Shown piece by piece: positions 54,852 through 61,961 of a DNA stretch of 64,000 bases. Both the position numbers and the translations under genes were made by a program. Position 1 is the stretch's first letter. Each line of letters begins with the position of its first letter. Below the pieces are notes generated by a model. That model did no database searches, was not told the origin of the DNA, and worked only from the letters and a program-made list of their open reading frames with translations. The DNA is from an uncultured Bacteroidales bacterium (GTDB lineage: Bacteria > Bacteroidota > Bacteroidia > Bacteroidales > F082): positions 1 through 64,000 of the forward strand of contig CAMZJA010000001.1 in the NCBI GenBank assembly GCA_947307415.1, given 5' to 3'.

Positions 54852-54861
54852 ATCAGAAATT

Positions 54862-54900
54862 TAAATATTCAAAGATTTAAAATTCAAAATTCAAGATTAA
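54862..54900. repeat. A/T-rich heptamer repeats
   Basis: Short 7-nt periodic units (AAATTCA, AAATTCA, AGATTA) in the divergent gap between valS and the peptide transporter gene. Weak example of the heptamer family seen elsewhere. Confidence 0.45.
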
Positions 54901-54921
54901 GTTGCAAAATTACGATTTTTC

Positions 54922-54953
54922 TTGTTTAGATTAAATTTTTTTTACTATTTTTG
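54922..54953 (+). promoter_or_regulatory. Peptide transporter promoter
   Basis: TTG (54922-54924), a 21-nt spacer and TATTTTTG (54946-54953), 56 nt before the transporter ATG. The spacer is 1-2 nt longer than usual. Confidence 0.55.
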
Positions 54954-55009
54954 TATGTTTTTTGAATGAAAACGAGAAATAATTCTATGTATAATTAAAA
55001 TTTAAGTTT

Positions 55010-56719
55010 ATGTCATTATTATCTATTGCAAGTTTATGGCAGACCAACCGCACATTGGTGATTTTGATCGGCATTTTGATTGTCGTCGTCCCATTTTTGG
55101 TCTACTATCTCCGTCAAGCCAAGAAATATCATCCTAAAGGCTTGATTGCAGCGGCATTGAGCAACATGGGCGAGCGTTTCGGATATTACATCATGAACGC
55201 CATCCTGCTGTTGTTCCTCGTGTCAAAATTCGGTTTGCCGGATAGAACCGCAAGTATCATCTACTCGGTGTTTTATTTCGGAATCTATGTTTTGAGCTTG
55301 GTGGGCGGTATCATCGCCGACCGCACTCAGAACTATCCGCGCACCATCCAGTGGGGTTTGATTATCATGGCAGCAGGTTATGTCGGATTGGCTATCCCTA
55401 TGTTCAGCAAGGACGCCAACGGCATCATCCTCGACAATGGCGGCGCTTGGTGGGGCATTTTGATCTTCACATGCTTCGCATTGCTCTGCATCTCGTTTGG
55501 TAACGGTTTGTTCAAAGGCAACCTGCAAGCTCTCGTCGGTAAGCTTTACGACAAGTTCGAGGCCGAGGCAGCTGAGAAAGGCCCTGAGGCTTTGGCTGAG
55601 GCTAAAGACCGTCGCGACAGCGGTTTCCAGATTTTCTACGTGTTTATCAACATCGGCGGTGTGATTGCTCCATTCGTAGCTCCTATGCTCCGCAACTGGT
55701 GGTTGAAGGCTCACAACTTCATCTACAACGCCGACATGCCGGCACTTTGCCACCAATATCTCGCCAACGGCGAACAGACACAGAAGTTCACCGAGAATAT
55801 GGCCAAGTCATTGGTTGAAGGCACAACAGTAGGCACCGACCATGCAGCTTTGGTTGATTTCAGCTCACAGTATATCGACGTGTTCAACACTGGTGTTCAC
55901 TACGCATTCATCGCATCGGTGGTAGCAATGATGATTTCATTGGTGGTGTTCCTCTGCACAAAGAAGATTTTCCCACAGCCTTCAAAGAAAGAGAAAGCTG
56001 AAGTTGTTGAATACACACAGGAAGAAAAACTCGCAATGGCAAAAGAAATCAAACAGCGTCTCTACGCTTTGTTTGCAGTTCTCGGCATCGCCATCTTCTT
56101 CTGGCTCTCGTTCCACCAAAACAGCCAGTCATTGACATTGTTGGCCCGTGACTTCGTGGTCACCGACTTCTTCCCAGCTGAGATTTGGCAAGCACTTAAC
56201 CCGTTGTATGTCATCATCTTAACACCTATCGTCATGGCAGCATTCGCATGGCTTGTTAGAAAAGGCAAAGGCGTTTCGACACCTCGCAAGATTGCTTACG
56301 GTATGGGTATCGCAGGTTTGGCTTACCTCTTCCTGATGGTGCTTTCAATTTCATGCAACTATCCTTCAGGTGATGTGTTCCGTGAAATGAACTCTACAGA
56401 AATGGCAGCTGCAGGTCTCGCAAAATCAGGACCATGGGTGTTGATCGTAACTTACTTCTTCCTCACAGTTGCTGAGTTGTTTATCTCACCTCTCGGACTT
56501 TCATTTGTTTCGAAGGTGGCTCCGCGTCACATGGTGGGTCTCTGCCAGGGCTTGTGGCTTGGCGCAACAGCTATCGGCAATCTGTTTATCTTCGTCGGAC
56601 CTCTCATGTACAACGCTTGGGACATCTGGGTATGCTGGGGCGTGTTCCTCGCCATCTGCGTGGTCTCAATGTCGGTGATGTTCGGCATGGTGAAATGGTT
56701 GGAACGCGTAACCGCGTAG
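55010..56719 (+). CDS. POT-family peptide MFS transporter
   Basis: Proton-coupled oligopeptide transporter of the major facilitator superfamily, 569 residues with about 12-14 membrane helices. The POT signature near the N terminus reads LSNMGERFGYYIMNAILLLF; the first acidic residue of the classical ExxERFxYY motif is Asn here, a form common in this subfamily as far as recalled. GGIIADRTQNYPRTI (about 98) is the MFS loop. A soluble insert lies near 180-280. It probably imports di- or tripeptides. Confidence 0.9.
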   Translation: MSLLSIASLWQTNRTLVILIGILIVVVPFLVYYLRQAKKYHPKGLIAAALSNMGERFGYYIMNAILLLFLVSKFGLPDRTASIIYSVFYFGIYVLSLVGGIIADRTQNYPRTIQWGLIIMAAGYVGLAIPMFSKDANGIILDNGGAWWGILIFTCFALLCISFGNGLFKGNLQALVGKLYDKFEAEAAEKGPEALAEAKDRRDSGFQIFYVFINIGGVIAPFVAPMLRNWWLKAHNFIYNADMPALCHQYLANGEQTQKFTENMAKSLVEGTTVGTDHAALVDFSSQYIDVFNTGVHYAFIASVVAMMISLVVFLCTKKIFPQPSKKEKAEVVEYTQEEKLAMAKEIKQRLYALFAVLGIAIFFWLSFHQNSQSLTLLARDFVVTDFFPAEIWQALNPLYVIILTPIVMAAFAWLVRKGKGVSTPRKIAYGMGIAGLAYLFLMVLSISCNYPSGDVFREMNSTEMAAAGLAKSGPWVLIVTYFFLTVAELFISPLGLSFVSKVAPRHMVGLCQGLWLGATAIGNLFIFVGPLMYNAWDIWVCWGVFLAICVVSMSVMFGMVKWLERVTA

Positions 56720-56778
56720 TTAAAAGATAATAGATAAAAGTTAAAAGATAACAGTAGGGACGCACGGCCGTGCGTCCC
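56720..56778. repeat. Heptamer units and a 22-bp perfect palindrome
   Basis: After the transporter stop come TTAAAAG-type heptamers, then a perfect GC-rich palindrome at 56757-56778 (half-site GGGACGCACGG and its reverse complement). The palindrome is a strong hairpin that may end the transporter transcript, although no T-tract follows it directly. Confidence 0.8.
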
Positions 56779-56808
56779 TTAATTTAAAACCAAAAATAAT
56801 TATCAATT

Positions 56809-57129
56809 ATGAAGAATCTAACAAAAGAAGAATTCGAGATTTATTGTCTGTTCATTGCAGCCAATGCCGATTTCAATATCACGAAGCAAGAGCTTATCGC
56901 GATGGGCGCTCACACCAATCCGGAGACGTTTGTGAAAGTGTACAACGGCTTCGAGGCGGACAACGACATGGAACGTATTGAAACCATTCGTGAGTGCAAA
57001 GCATTGTATATCAAGGATGAGCTCGACCGTCAGAACCTCTTCGACAAGATGAAAAAGGTGTTCTTCGCCGACAGCAAATTCAGTGCGGCGGAACAGAGCG
57101 TTTTCATGATGCTGAGGAAACTGATTTGA
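56809..57129 (+). CDS. Small hypothetical protein, TerB-like
   Basis: A 106-residue soluble, mostly helical, acidic protein. The helix pattern (FEIYCLFIAANADFNITKQE, ETIRECKALYIKDELDRQNL, AAEQSVFMMLRKLI) resembles the TerB tellurite-resistance fold but no metal-site Asp series is clear. It has no signal peptide. It stands alone between the transporter and a repeat region. Function unknown. Confidence 0.65.
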   Translation: MKNLTKEEFEIYCLFIAANADFNITKQELIAMGAHTNPETFVKVYNGFEADNDMERIETIRECKALYIKDELDRQNLFDKMKKVFFADSKFSAAEQSVFMMLRKLI

Positions 57130-57290
57130 GGTTCCTCGCCCCTACGGGGCTCGGAATGACACCCACAAAAAAAATTATCATGGCGCGGCATGAAGAAACC
57201 TGCTGATACTAGGAATCTTTAAGCCGCGCCACATTTATTAATAATAATGATTTGTCATTCCGACCTCGACCGAAGGGAGAGGGAGGAATC
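57126..57290. repeat. Composite palindromic repeat region
   Basis: Two outward-facing half elements of the GTCATTCCGA family (GAGGTTCCTC...CGGAATGACA at 57126-57161, and TGTCATTCCG...GGAATCTC at 57252-57292) flank a separate hairpin. That hairpin has a 9-bp stem TGGCGCGGC (57181-57189) with GCCGCGCCA (57223-57231) and a 33-nt loop. The right half adjoins the stop of the methylase gene. No gene is seen in this stretch. Confidence 0.75.
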
Positions 57291-58031
57291 TCAATATTTT
57301 TTTCTGAATTTTGGGCAGTATATTAAAAACACGGCTGGTTTTTTATTCCAGTCGTATTCTTTTATTTTTTTCCAATCGGAGATGGGCTTGCTGACGATTT
57401 TCTCGTCGTCCATGGTGATGTCGGATGCCACGCAGAGCATGGTTGTAGGGTGACAATTTTTCACAAGCTCCTCTATCATGGCGTTGTTGCGGAACGGCGT
57501 CTCGATAAACATCTCCGTCTCGTCATTTGCAAGCGATTGACGCTCAAGCGATTTTATCTTTTGAACGCGTTCCGGATTTTTTATCGGGAGGTAGCCATGG
57601 AAACAGAACGACTGTCCGTTGAAACCTGAGGCCATCAAGGCGAGAATCATCGCATTGGGGCCTGTCAGAGGAACGACCTGAATTCCTGCCTGATGCGCGA
57701 GTTCCACTATCAAAGCGCCCGGGTCGGCGACGCAAGGAGTGCCGGCTTCCGACATAAGGCCGATGTCCTGTCCGTCGAGAGCTTTGCCGAGATATGTGAG
57801 CAAATCGGGGTTCTCAGGGTTGTGCTTGTCGAGTTCAACAAACTCGAGTTCGTCGATCGGACAAGGCATGTGCATCTTGCTCAGCATGCGACGGGCTGTG
57901 CGGACGTTTTCAACGACAAAAAATCGTAGTGTTCTGACGATATCGAGCGTCCCGGCAGGTATGACCTGTTCGGCCGAGGTTGCACCAAGCAGCGTCGGCA
58001 CGAGGTATAATTTCCCAAATTGCTGATTCAT
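57291..58031 (-). CDS. RsmI-like SAM-dependent methyltransferase
   Basis: Tetrapyrrole-methylase-fold protein, 246 residues, of the RsmI/YraL group that 2'-O-methylates 16S rRNA C1402. GKLYLVPTLLG opens the fold, GLMSEAGTPCVADPGALIV (about 93-111) is the RsmI signature and VPLTGPNAMILALMASGFNG (about 119-138) follows. Bacteroidota often carry this short form beside a second RsmI elsewhere, so the exact target is uncertain. It starts 6 bp after dnaA and is probably cotranscribed with it. Confidence 0.85.
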   Translation of the reverse strand: MNQQFGKLYLVPTLLGATSAEQVIPAGTLDIVRTLRFFVVENVRTARRMLSKMHMPCPIDELEFVELDKHNPENPDLLTYLGKALDGQDIGLMSEAGTPCVADPGALIVELAHQAGIQVVPLTGPNAMILALMASGFNGQSFCFHGYLPIKNPERVQKIKSLERQSLANDETEMFIETPFRNNAMIEELVKNCHPTTMLCVASDITMDDEKIVSKPISDWKKIKEYDWNKKPAVFLIYCPKFRKKY

Positions 58032-58037
58032 AACGGA

Positions 58038-59474
58038 TTATTGAAGTGTCTGTTCGATCTTATCGGCGGTCGCACGGAACTGTTTATCTGTCTCAAGAAG
58101 GTTGACGACGGTCTTCAGCGAGTGAATAACGGTGGCATGGTCTTTGCCTCCGCACTGTTCGCCTATGACGATAAGCGGCGCCTTGGTGTATTTCTTTGAG
58201 AAATACATCGAGAGCTGGCGGGCCTGAACGATGTTGCGTTTTCTCGACTTCGTGAAGAAATCGGCTTGCGATGTTCCCATCTCTTCGCACACCGCATTAA
58301 TAATATAGGTGATGGTGATCTCGCGGTTGGAGTTGTTCACAAAACGCTCCACCATTTGTTTCGCCAGGTTGATTGTGATGGCTTTGCGGTTGAGCGACGA
58401 CTGTGCGATGAGTGAGATAAGGAATCCTTCCATCTCGCGCACGTTGGTCTTGATATGTTCCGCGATATAGTTCACCACGTCGTCGGGCAACTCAACGCCT
58501 TCGTTGTAGGCCTTGCGTTTCAGGATGTTGCGGCGTGTCTCCACATCAGGCATCGACATCTCGGCCGAGAGCCCCCATTTGAAACGCGAAATGAGGCGCT
58601 GTTCCATGTCTTTGATCTCCGCAGGCGGCTTGTCGCAGGTGAATATAAGCTGCTTGCCTGTCTGCTGCAGGTGGTTGAAGATATGGAACAATGTGTCCTG
58701 AGTCTTCGGTTTTCCCGAAAGGAACTGTATATCGTCGATGATGAGCACGTCTATCATCTGATAGAAATGCACAAAGTCGTCGCGGCTGCTCTTCGAGCTG
58801 TTGTTGCGACACGAGGCCTGGAACTGCATGAGGAACTGTTCCGCGTTGACGTACAGCACCGTCAGCTCAGGATGATGTTTCTTCGTCTCAAGACCGATGG
58901 CCTGGCAGATGTGGGTCTTTCCCATTCCAGTCGGGCTGAACACAAACATCGGGTTGAACGAGGTGCGGCCAGGGTTTTTCGCTATGGCAAGACCCGCCTC
59001 ATATGCCACGCGGTTGCACTCTCCCACCACGAAATTCTCCATGCAGTAGTTCTCGTTGAGGTTCGACTCGATGTTCACCTTCTTGATTCCAGGAAGCGCA
59101 AACGGGTTCAGCACCTTCTGTTCGGTGTTCTCGAAGTCGATCTGTATCTGCTTCGGCGGATTCTTGGTGTTGGTGCGGTCGACCGAAGGCTGTTTCACAA
59201 CCACAGGCTTGTTCTCGTTGTTGTCCATCATGATGGAATATTCGAGCTTGCCTTCCGGGCCCAGCACCTTGCGGATGGTGGCTTTTATCACCTTAATATA
59301 ATGAGTCTCAAGGAATTCGTAGAAAAAGTCGGACGGCACCTGGATGGTCAAGAGACCGTTCTTGTAGTCGACAGGCTTAATCGGCTCGAACCAAGTCGAG
59401 AAAGCTTGCGCCGGAACGTTCTCCCGAATCATCGAGAGGCAATCTTCCCATATTTCAAACAAATTCTTGTTCAT
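58038..59474 (-). CDS. dnaA: Chromosomal replication initiator DnaA
   Basis: DnaA initiator, 478 residues. Domain I occupies about 1-85, a linker follows to about 140, and the AAA+ domain has Walker A FSPTGMGKTH (about 179-188) and Walker B VLIIDDIQFLSGK (about 240). The DNA-binding domain IV near the end carries the signature CGGKDHATVIHSLKTV (about 440-455). DnaA-box-like sequences lie just upstream. The next gene on the strand is the RsmI-like methylase, not dnaN. Confidence 0.98.
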   Translation of the reverse strand: MNKNLFEIWEDCLSMIRENVPAQAFSTWFEPIKPVDYKNGLLTIQVPSDFFYEFLETHYIKVIKATIRKVLGPEGKLEYSIMMDNNENKPVVVKQPSVDRTNTKNPPKQIQIDFENTEQKVLNPFALPGIKKVNIESNLNENYCMENFVVGECNRVAYEAGLAIAKNPGRTSFNPMFVFSPTGMGKTHICQAIGLETKKHHPELTVLYVNAEQFLMQFQASCRNNSSKSSRDDFVHFYQMIDVLIIDDIQFLSGKPKTQDTLFHIFNHLQQTGKQLIFTCDKPPAEIKDMEQRLISRFKWGLSAEMSMPDVETRRNILKRKAYNEGVELPDDVVNYIAEHIKTNVREMEGFLISLIAQSSLNRKAITINLAKQMVERFVNNSNREITITYIINAVCEEMGTSQADFFTKSRKRNIVQARQLSMYFSKKYTKAPLIVIGEQCGGKDHATVIHSLKTVVNLLETDKQFRATADKIEQTLQ

Positions 59475-59476
59475 TA

Positions 59477-59495
59477 TTTGTATAAGTGTGTATAA
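59477..59495 (-). promoter_or_regulatory. DnaA boxes upstream of dnaA
   Basis: On the minus strand TTATACACA (59495-59487) matches the consensus TTATNCACA exactly, and TTATACAAA (59485-59477) differs by one base. They lie directly before the dnaA start codon. Beyond them (to 59600) is very A/T-rich sequence. This suits dnaA autoregulation and could be part of an origin; two boxes are few for oriC. Confidence 0.6.
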
Positions 59496-59659
59496 ATCAA
59501 CTGCTTAAAAAAGCCACTCTGCTCACAAAATGACTTTACAAATATCAACATAAAAAAGTTAATAAAAATATTTTTTTTGTATTGATTATTAATTTTTTTT
59601 AGTATAAATTACGAGGAAATTGCCAAAAATGAGTCCAAAATCGCTCTAAATAATTGATA

Positions 59660-60274
59660 CTAAACGGTTTTGAGGTATTTCACATCGACTCCGTAGAGAC
59701 GCTTCAATTTTTCAACAATTCTGTCGGAATCGCTTTGTCTTATTGATATTTCGAGATAGCAACGAAGCTCAAATTTTGGGTTCTGTTGTTCGAGATTTTC
59801 GTCTTTGAGAATTCGCATCACTTCGTTGAGGAGCGGATAGTCGAATTCGAGGCTATAGACCTCGTCGATGGTTTTTTCAACAATGGTGCAGTTGTCGAGA
59901 GCCTCGCGAGCTGAGGTTTTATAGGCGTTGATGAGGCCTGGCACGCCGAGCAGCTGTCCGCCGAAGTAACGAGTGACGACCACGCACACGTTGGTGACAT
60001 CTTTCGAGAGAATCTGGTTGAGGATGGGTTTGCCGGCAGTGCCCGACGGTTCGCCATCGTCGCTGGAACGGTAACATGCCTTGTCGGGACCTATCATGAA
60101 GGCGTAGCAATGATGTTTGGCATCGAAATAACGCTTGCGGATCTCGGCGACATGCTCTTTTACCTCAGCCTCGGAATGGACGGGAAACGCCTCAGCAATG
60201 AACTTGGAGCCTTTCTCTTTGTAGAGCCCCTCGCCTTTTGTGGTAACGATTTTATATGAATCCTCGAATAACAT
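59660..60274 (-). CDS. YigZ/IMPACT-family protein
   Basis: A 204-residue protein of the UPF0029/IMPACT family. KEKGSKFIAEAFPVHSEAEV (about 19-38), RSSDDGEPSGTAGKPILNQI (about 69-88) and VVVTRYFGGQLLGVPGLINA (about 97-116) are the family blocks. A C-terminal DUF1949-like domain follows (about 140-204). Human and yeast relatives affect GCN2 signalling, and the bacterial role is unclear. A full -7 box TATTTTTG (60286-60279) ends only 4 nt before its ATG, so the transcript may be leaderless. Confidence 0.92.
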   Translation of the reverse strand: MLFEDSYKIVTTKGEGLYKEKGSKFIAEAFPVHSEAEVKEHVAEIRKRYFDAKHHCYAFMIGPDKACYRSSDDGEPSGTAGKPILNQILSKDVTNVCVVVTRYFGGQLLGVPGLINAYKTSAREALDNCTIVEKTIDEVYSLEFDYPLLNEVMRILKDENLEQQNPKFELRCYLEISIRQSDSDRIVEKLKRLYGVDVKYLKTV

Positions 60275-60278
60275 GGTG

Positions 60279-60286
60279 CAAAAATA
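60279..60286 (-). promoter_or_regulatory. YigZ-family gene -7 promoter element
   Basis: TATTTTTG on the minus strand, followed by CACC and the ATG at 60274. No -33 consensus is seen at the usual distance, which would fall in the heptamer arm. Confidence 0.6.
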
Positions 60287-60298
60287 ATAATTTTTTTC

Positions 60299-60377
60299 AG
60301 ACCTTAGACTTTAGACCTTAGACTTTAGCAATAATAGTCTCAAAAAACTAAGGTCTAAGGTCTAATATCTAAAGTCT
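60299..60377. repeat. Inverted heptamer-repeat array
   Basis: The left arm (60299-60328) is a run of TTAGACC/TTAGACT heptamers. The right arm (60348-60377) is the same family inverted (CTAAGGT, CTAAGGT, CTAATAT, CTAAAGT). They are separated by 19 nt. The structure lies between the divergent YigZ-family gene and prmC, where both promoters must also fit. Confidence 0.85.
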
Positions 60378-60382
60378 TTTTG

Positions 60383-60390
60383 TATTTTTG
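60383..60390 (+). promoter_or_regulatory. prmC -7 promoter element
   Basis: TATTTTTG, followed by TGGC and the ATG at 60395. It begins 6 nt after the right heptamer arm. No -33 consensus is seen. The 4-nt gap to the ATG is the same as for the divergent YigZ-family gene. Confidence 0.6.
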
Positions 60391-60394
60391 TGGC

Positions 60395-61270
60395 ATGAAA
60401 ATGTCGTCAAATTTGGTTAGGGATTGTCGCAGGTATTATGCGGGCGAGTTAGAGAAGATTTATGGCTCTAACGAAGCTAATGCATTGATAATGATTTTGT
60501 TAGAACATTATTTCGGCATCGACAGAGTAAAAATCGCGCTAGAGCCCGAGCTGCGTCTGAGTGAATCGGAGTTGTTGACGTTGCATTTCGCGGTGAAGGA
60601 GTTGTTGAAAAACAAACCTATACAATATATAATAGGTGTAACCGAATTTTGCGGCATGCAGTTTCAGGTTGACGAAAACGTGCTGATTCCTCGTCCCGAA
60701 ACCGAAGAATTAGTTAATAAGTTAGTCAGTTGTTCAGTTAGTCAGTTATCTTCCCCGTCATGTCGAATTCTAGACATCGGCACCGGTAGCGGCTGCATTG
60801 CCATAAGCCTTGCCAAATTAATAAAGAATAGCGAGGTAACCGCCATCGACATTTCCGAAAAGGCTTTGGAAGTGGCAAGAAGGAACGCGGAGGCGAATGG
60901 CGTGAATGTGAATTTCGTGCAAGCGGATATTTTAAATATTAAAGAAGGTCTTTTTGACAAAAAATTCGACATCATTGTGAGCAACCCGCCTTATGTTTGC
61001 GAGGGCGAAAAAAAGGAGATGCGAGCCAATGTTTTAGAGTATGAGCCGGCCTCTGCCCTGTTTGTTTCCGACGACGATCCGTTGCTGTTTTACAGAAAAA
61101 TATTGGATTTTGCGCAGAAAAACCTGAAGGATGGCGGTGAAGTTTGGTTCGAAATCAATGAAAAACTAGGAGTTAAGACAAAAGATTTATGCATAGAGAG
61201 AAATTTTAAAAACGTCGAAATCATTAGCGATTTCAAGGGAAAGGATAGAATAGTAAAAGCGTCAACTTAA
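60395..61270 (+). CDS. prmC: Peptide chain release factor N5-glutamine methyltransferase
   Basis: PrmC/HemK methylates the glutamine of the GGQ motif in release factors. Of 291 residues, the N-terminal helical domain covers about 1-80 and the SAM-binding domain the rest. RILDIGTGSGCIAISLA (about 124-140) is motif I and IIVSNPPYVCEGEKKEM (about 187) holds the catalytic NPPY. ATG 60395 is chosen; another ATG lies two codons on (60401), and a TTG five codons upstream falls before the promoter. Confidence 0.95.
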   Translation: MKMSSNLVRDCRRYYAGELEKIYGSNEANALIMILLEHYFGIDRVKIALEPELRLSESELLTLHFAVKELLKNKPIQYIIGVTEFCGMQFQVDENVLIPRPETEELVNKLVSCSVSQLSSPSCRILDIGTGSGCIAISLAKLIKNSEVTAIDISEKALEVARRNAEANGVNVNFVQADILNIKEGLFDKKFDIIVSNPPYVCEGEKKEMRANVLEYEPASALFVSDDDPLLFYRKILDFAQKNLKDGGEVWFEINEKLGVKTKDLCIERNFKNVEIISDFKGKDRIVKAST

Positions 61271-61295
61271 TTTTTTTTGAAAATTTTTTATTTTT

Positions 61296-61329
61296 TTTGT
61301 CGAAGCGATAAATATTTTACTTACCTTTG
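61296..61329 (+). promoter_or_regulatory. Promoter of lipoprotein copy 1
   Basis: TACCTTTG (61322-61329) is a full -7 match; TTTG (61296-61299) lies 22 nt upstream, slightly further than usual. The equivalent place in copy 2 has the weaker TAATTTTA, so copy 1 may be the better expressed. Confidence 0.55.
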
Positions 61330-61350
61330 AAGTGTTAAATAAAAGCGAAA

Positions 61351-61373
61351 GTCGAAACGCTTGATTTTTCGAC
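61351..61373 (+). promoter_or_regulatory. Leader hairpin of lipoprotein copy 1
   Basis: GTCGAA (61351-61356) pairs with TTCGAC (61368-61373) across an 11-nt loop. Copy 2 (63269-63291) has ACCGAA/TTCGGT with the same loop length; two base pairs differ and both remain paired. It lies between the promoter and the ATG, so an RNA element or a protein-binding operator is likely. Confidence 0.65.
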
Positions 61374-61405
61374 AACAAAGTATTAATAATTAAATTTAAT
61401 TTATT

Positions 61406-61609
61406 ATGAAAAAAGCATTATTAATTTTAGGTTTAGTCGCATTCTTAGGAACAGGCTTCACATCATGCAAAAAAGACTGCAAATGCACACTCGATGGCGT
61501 GACATCAACAACTAAGACAAAGAAAAAAGACTGCAAAGACTACACAGAAACAGTTAGCTACATGGGCTACAGCGAGAGCTACACAGTAAAATGCACATGG
61601 GGTAAGTAA
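61406..61609 (+). CDS. Cys-rich small lipoprotein, copy 1
   Basis: A 67-residue lipoprotein: signal peptide with lipobox TGFTSC (lipid Cys21), then a mature part with four more cysteines at 25, 27, 43 and 63 and many Lys/Thr. The spacing KKDCKC near the N terminus, then DC and KC, would allow two disulfides. The same protein is encoded at 63029-63232 in the opposite direction. It may belong to a family of small Bacteroidota lipoproteins starting C-K-x-C-x-C that has no known function. An intrinsic terminator follows at 61631-61659. Confidence 0.85.
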   Translation: MKKALLILGLVAFLGTGFTSCKKDCKCTLDGVTSTTKTKKKDCKDYTETVSYMGYSESYTVKCTWGK

Positions 61610-61630
61610 TTCCTCAATAATTATTAATTA

Positions 61631-61659
61631 AAAGGGCGGCTGTGAAGTCGCCTTTTTTT
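61631..61659 (+). terminator. Terminator of lipoprotein copy 1
   Basis: GGCGGC (61635-61640) pairs with GTCGCC (61647-61652, one G-U) around a 6-nt loop, followed by seven T residues. It separates copy 1 from the HTH gene. Confidence 0.8.
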
Positions 61660-61668
61660 ATTGTTTTT

Positions 61669-61700
61669 TTTGAATAAAATAATAAAAATTTGTATCTTTG
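61669..61700 (+). promoter_or_regulatory. Promoter of HTH-MauE operon
   Basis: TTTG (61669-61672), a 20-nt spacer and TATCTTTG (61693-61700) form a perfect Bacteroidota-type promoter. The box ends 11 nt before the HTH ATG, so the leader is only a few bases long. Confidence 0.8.
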
Positions 61701-61711
61701 CGTTTTGAATT

Positions 61712-61960
61712 ATGTCGGAAAACATCCACATCGGTAACAGCATAAAGCAAGAGCTCAAACGACAGGAAAGAAGCATCGCATGGCTCGCGCGACAGGTGTA
61801 TTGTGACAGGAGCAACCTTAGCCGGCTCTTGCAAAATCAATATATCGACATGGATTTGCTGCGAAGAATATCTACAATTTTGAATCATAATTTTTTCAAA
61901 GAGATTGCAGATATAGTGCAGCATGACATTGACAATAAAAATATTAAACCTGAAGAATAA
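61712..61960 (+). CDS. Small XRE-like HTH protein
   Basis: An 82-residue predicted DNA-binding protein. The helix-turn-helix (about 10-65) reads IKQELKRQERSIAWLARQVY then CDRSNLSRLLQNQYIDMDLL, close to Cro/CI (XRE) domains. The charged tail has no other domain. Its stop codon is 1 nt before the MauE-thioredoxin ATG, so the two are translationally linked. It probably regulates this locus; the shared leader hairpin is one possible target (inference). Confidence 0.85.
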   Translation: MSENIHIGNSIKQELKRQERSIAWLARQVYCDRSNLSRLLQNQYIDMDLLRRISTILNHNFFKEIADIVQHDIDNKNIKPEE

Positions 61961-61961
61961 A

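Noticed and set aside
58038..59659. Confident oriC call at dnaA
   Set aside because: Only two DnaA boxes and no dnaN neighbour; kept as a finding, not as an origin feature.
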